Shown in pieces: positions 63,581 to 64,000 of a stretch of DNA of 64,000 nucleotides; the first letter of the stretch is position 1; each line of letters opens with the position of its first letter. Below the pieces are notes generated by a model that was given only the letters and a program-made list of their open reading frames with translations, did not search any database and had not been told where the DNA came from. A program made the position numbers and the translations under genes. Origin of the DNA: Sphingobacteriales bacterium (lineage in GTDB: Bacteria; Bacteroidota; Bacteroidia; Chitinophagales; UBA2359). The stretch lies in the NCBI GenBank assembly GCA_016718845.1, contig JADKCK010000017.1, positions 62,001 to 126,000 of the forward strand, in the 5' to 3' direction.

Positions 63581-64000
63581 ATGGCAAAAGTAAACGAAAC
63601 TGGACACGCCATTAATGTGGCAAACCTCGAAAAATTAATTACCCTCTGTATCAGTTATGGTAGCAACTACAACCCATCGAGCAAGCAAATAACCATCGAC
63701 AGCCTAAAAACATTACACCAAAGCACCAGCCAAGCTATGGATAATGTTATCCAAGCAAACACAGCTTTTAAGAATGTCACTAACAGTCGTATGGCTATCT
63801 TTGAACCCACCAAACCCCTTGCTACCCGCCTCATCAACAGCCTCGAAGCTACCGACGCAAGCAGCAAAACTATCGAAAATGCCAAAGCTATGAACAAAAA
63901 AATACAAGGCACTAAAACCGACAAGAAAAAAAACGATAACCCCACTCCCGAAGATGAAATCACCCCCGACGACAAAAGTATTTCTACATCGCAACAATCT
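63581..64000 (+). CDS. Protein of unknown function, N-terminal part
   Basis: The plus strand is open from ATG 63581 to the window edge (140 codons), although it is truncated by the end of the window. It reads MAKVNETGHAINVANLEKLI, then YNPSSKQITIDSLKTLHQST, AMDNVIQANTAFKNVTNSRM and FEPTKPLATRLINSLEATDA, ending in a charged, disordered stretch (KTDKKKNDNPTPEDEITPDD). It is helical, with no signal peptide. The pattern of repeated V/I-x3-N/T helices suggests a helical bundle; I do not recognise the family. A good promoter box and RBS-like AT-rich leader support it as a real gene. Confidence 0.7.
   Translation, partial: MAKVNETGHAINVANLEKLITLCISYGSNYNPSSKQITIDSLKTLHQSTSQAMDNVIQANTAFKNVTNSRMAIFEPTKPLATRLINSLEATDASSKTIENAKAMNKKIQGTKTDKKKNDNPTPEDEITPDDKSISTSQQS

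Noticed and set aside
1..64000. tRNA, rRNA or riboswitch genes
   Set aside because: I looked for cloverleaf T-arm motifs and conserved rRNA or riboswitch cores in the gaps and found none convincing; a covariance-model scan would be decisive.

Overview
The window is from a member of the Bacteroidota, roughly 40-45% GC by eye. Four things point there: proteins carrying type IX secretion (T9SS) sorting tails of both the type A kind and the gliding-motility (CHU_C, type B) kind; secreted CotH, WG-repeat, TonB-like and TlpA-like proteins; the Bacteroidota -7 promoter box TAnnTTTG in front of many genes; and intergenic repeats of kinds common in that phylum. I cannot name a genus. A Chitinophagia/Saprospiria-type environmental genome is my guess.

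Layout. 1-5.4 kb: start of an EamA transporter, a secreted beta-helix protein, a Ser/Thr kinase overlapping a ruined formylglycine-generating-enzyme-like gene, a frameshifted secreted protein and a double TonB-C-domain protein. 5.9-19.2 kb (mostly minus strand): TlpA-like redoxin, chorismate synthase, a decayed YD-repeat gene, a large BNR-repeat T9SS protein, a GxxExxY protein, an S9 peptidase, a NUDIX hydrolase and valyl-tRNA synthetase. 19.3-30.3 kb (plus strand): the most accessory-looking part. It holds four tandem Uma2 genes, an orphan 717-aa two-helix membrane protein, an AIPR-family protein (abortive phage resistance), a tightly coupled TPR gene, a YfhO-like membrane protein and a lipoprotein truncated by a repeat. 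30.3-31.2 kb: a gene-free cluster of small palindromic, MITE-like elements. 31.2-40.4 kb: two CotH-domain secreted proteins, a GT9 glycosyltransferase, a GNAT acetyltransferase, a DUF1569 protein and the remnant of an IS4-type transposase. 40.5-64 kb: three paralogous secreted WG-repeat proteins of about 1010 residues, two of them frameshifted. Between them lie a T9SS protein, a DUF4159 protein, a PD-(D/E)XK-like gene with a duplicated tail, an acyl-CoA carboxylase beta subunit, an XdhC protein, a large gliding-motility-type adhesin and a GH13 amylase.

How it fits together. Housekeeping genes (aroC, valS, acyl-CoA carboxylase) are scattered among surface and secreted proteins typical of a T9SS bacterium. 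The candidate novel system is the run from the Uma2 array through the 717-aa protein to AIPR-TPR. AIPR proteins are known phage-resistance factors, and here the TPR gene starts 5 bp after the AIPR stop. About ten genes carry single-base frameshifts, many at or near homopolymers. That could be real decay or uncorrected long-read errors, and it should be settled before any of them is called a pseudogene.
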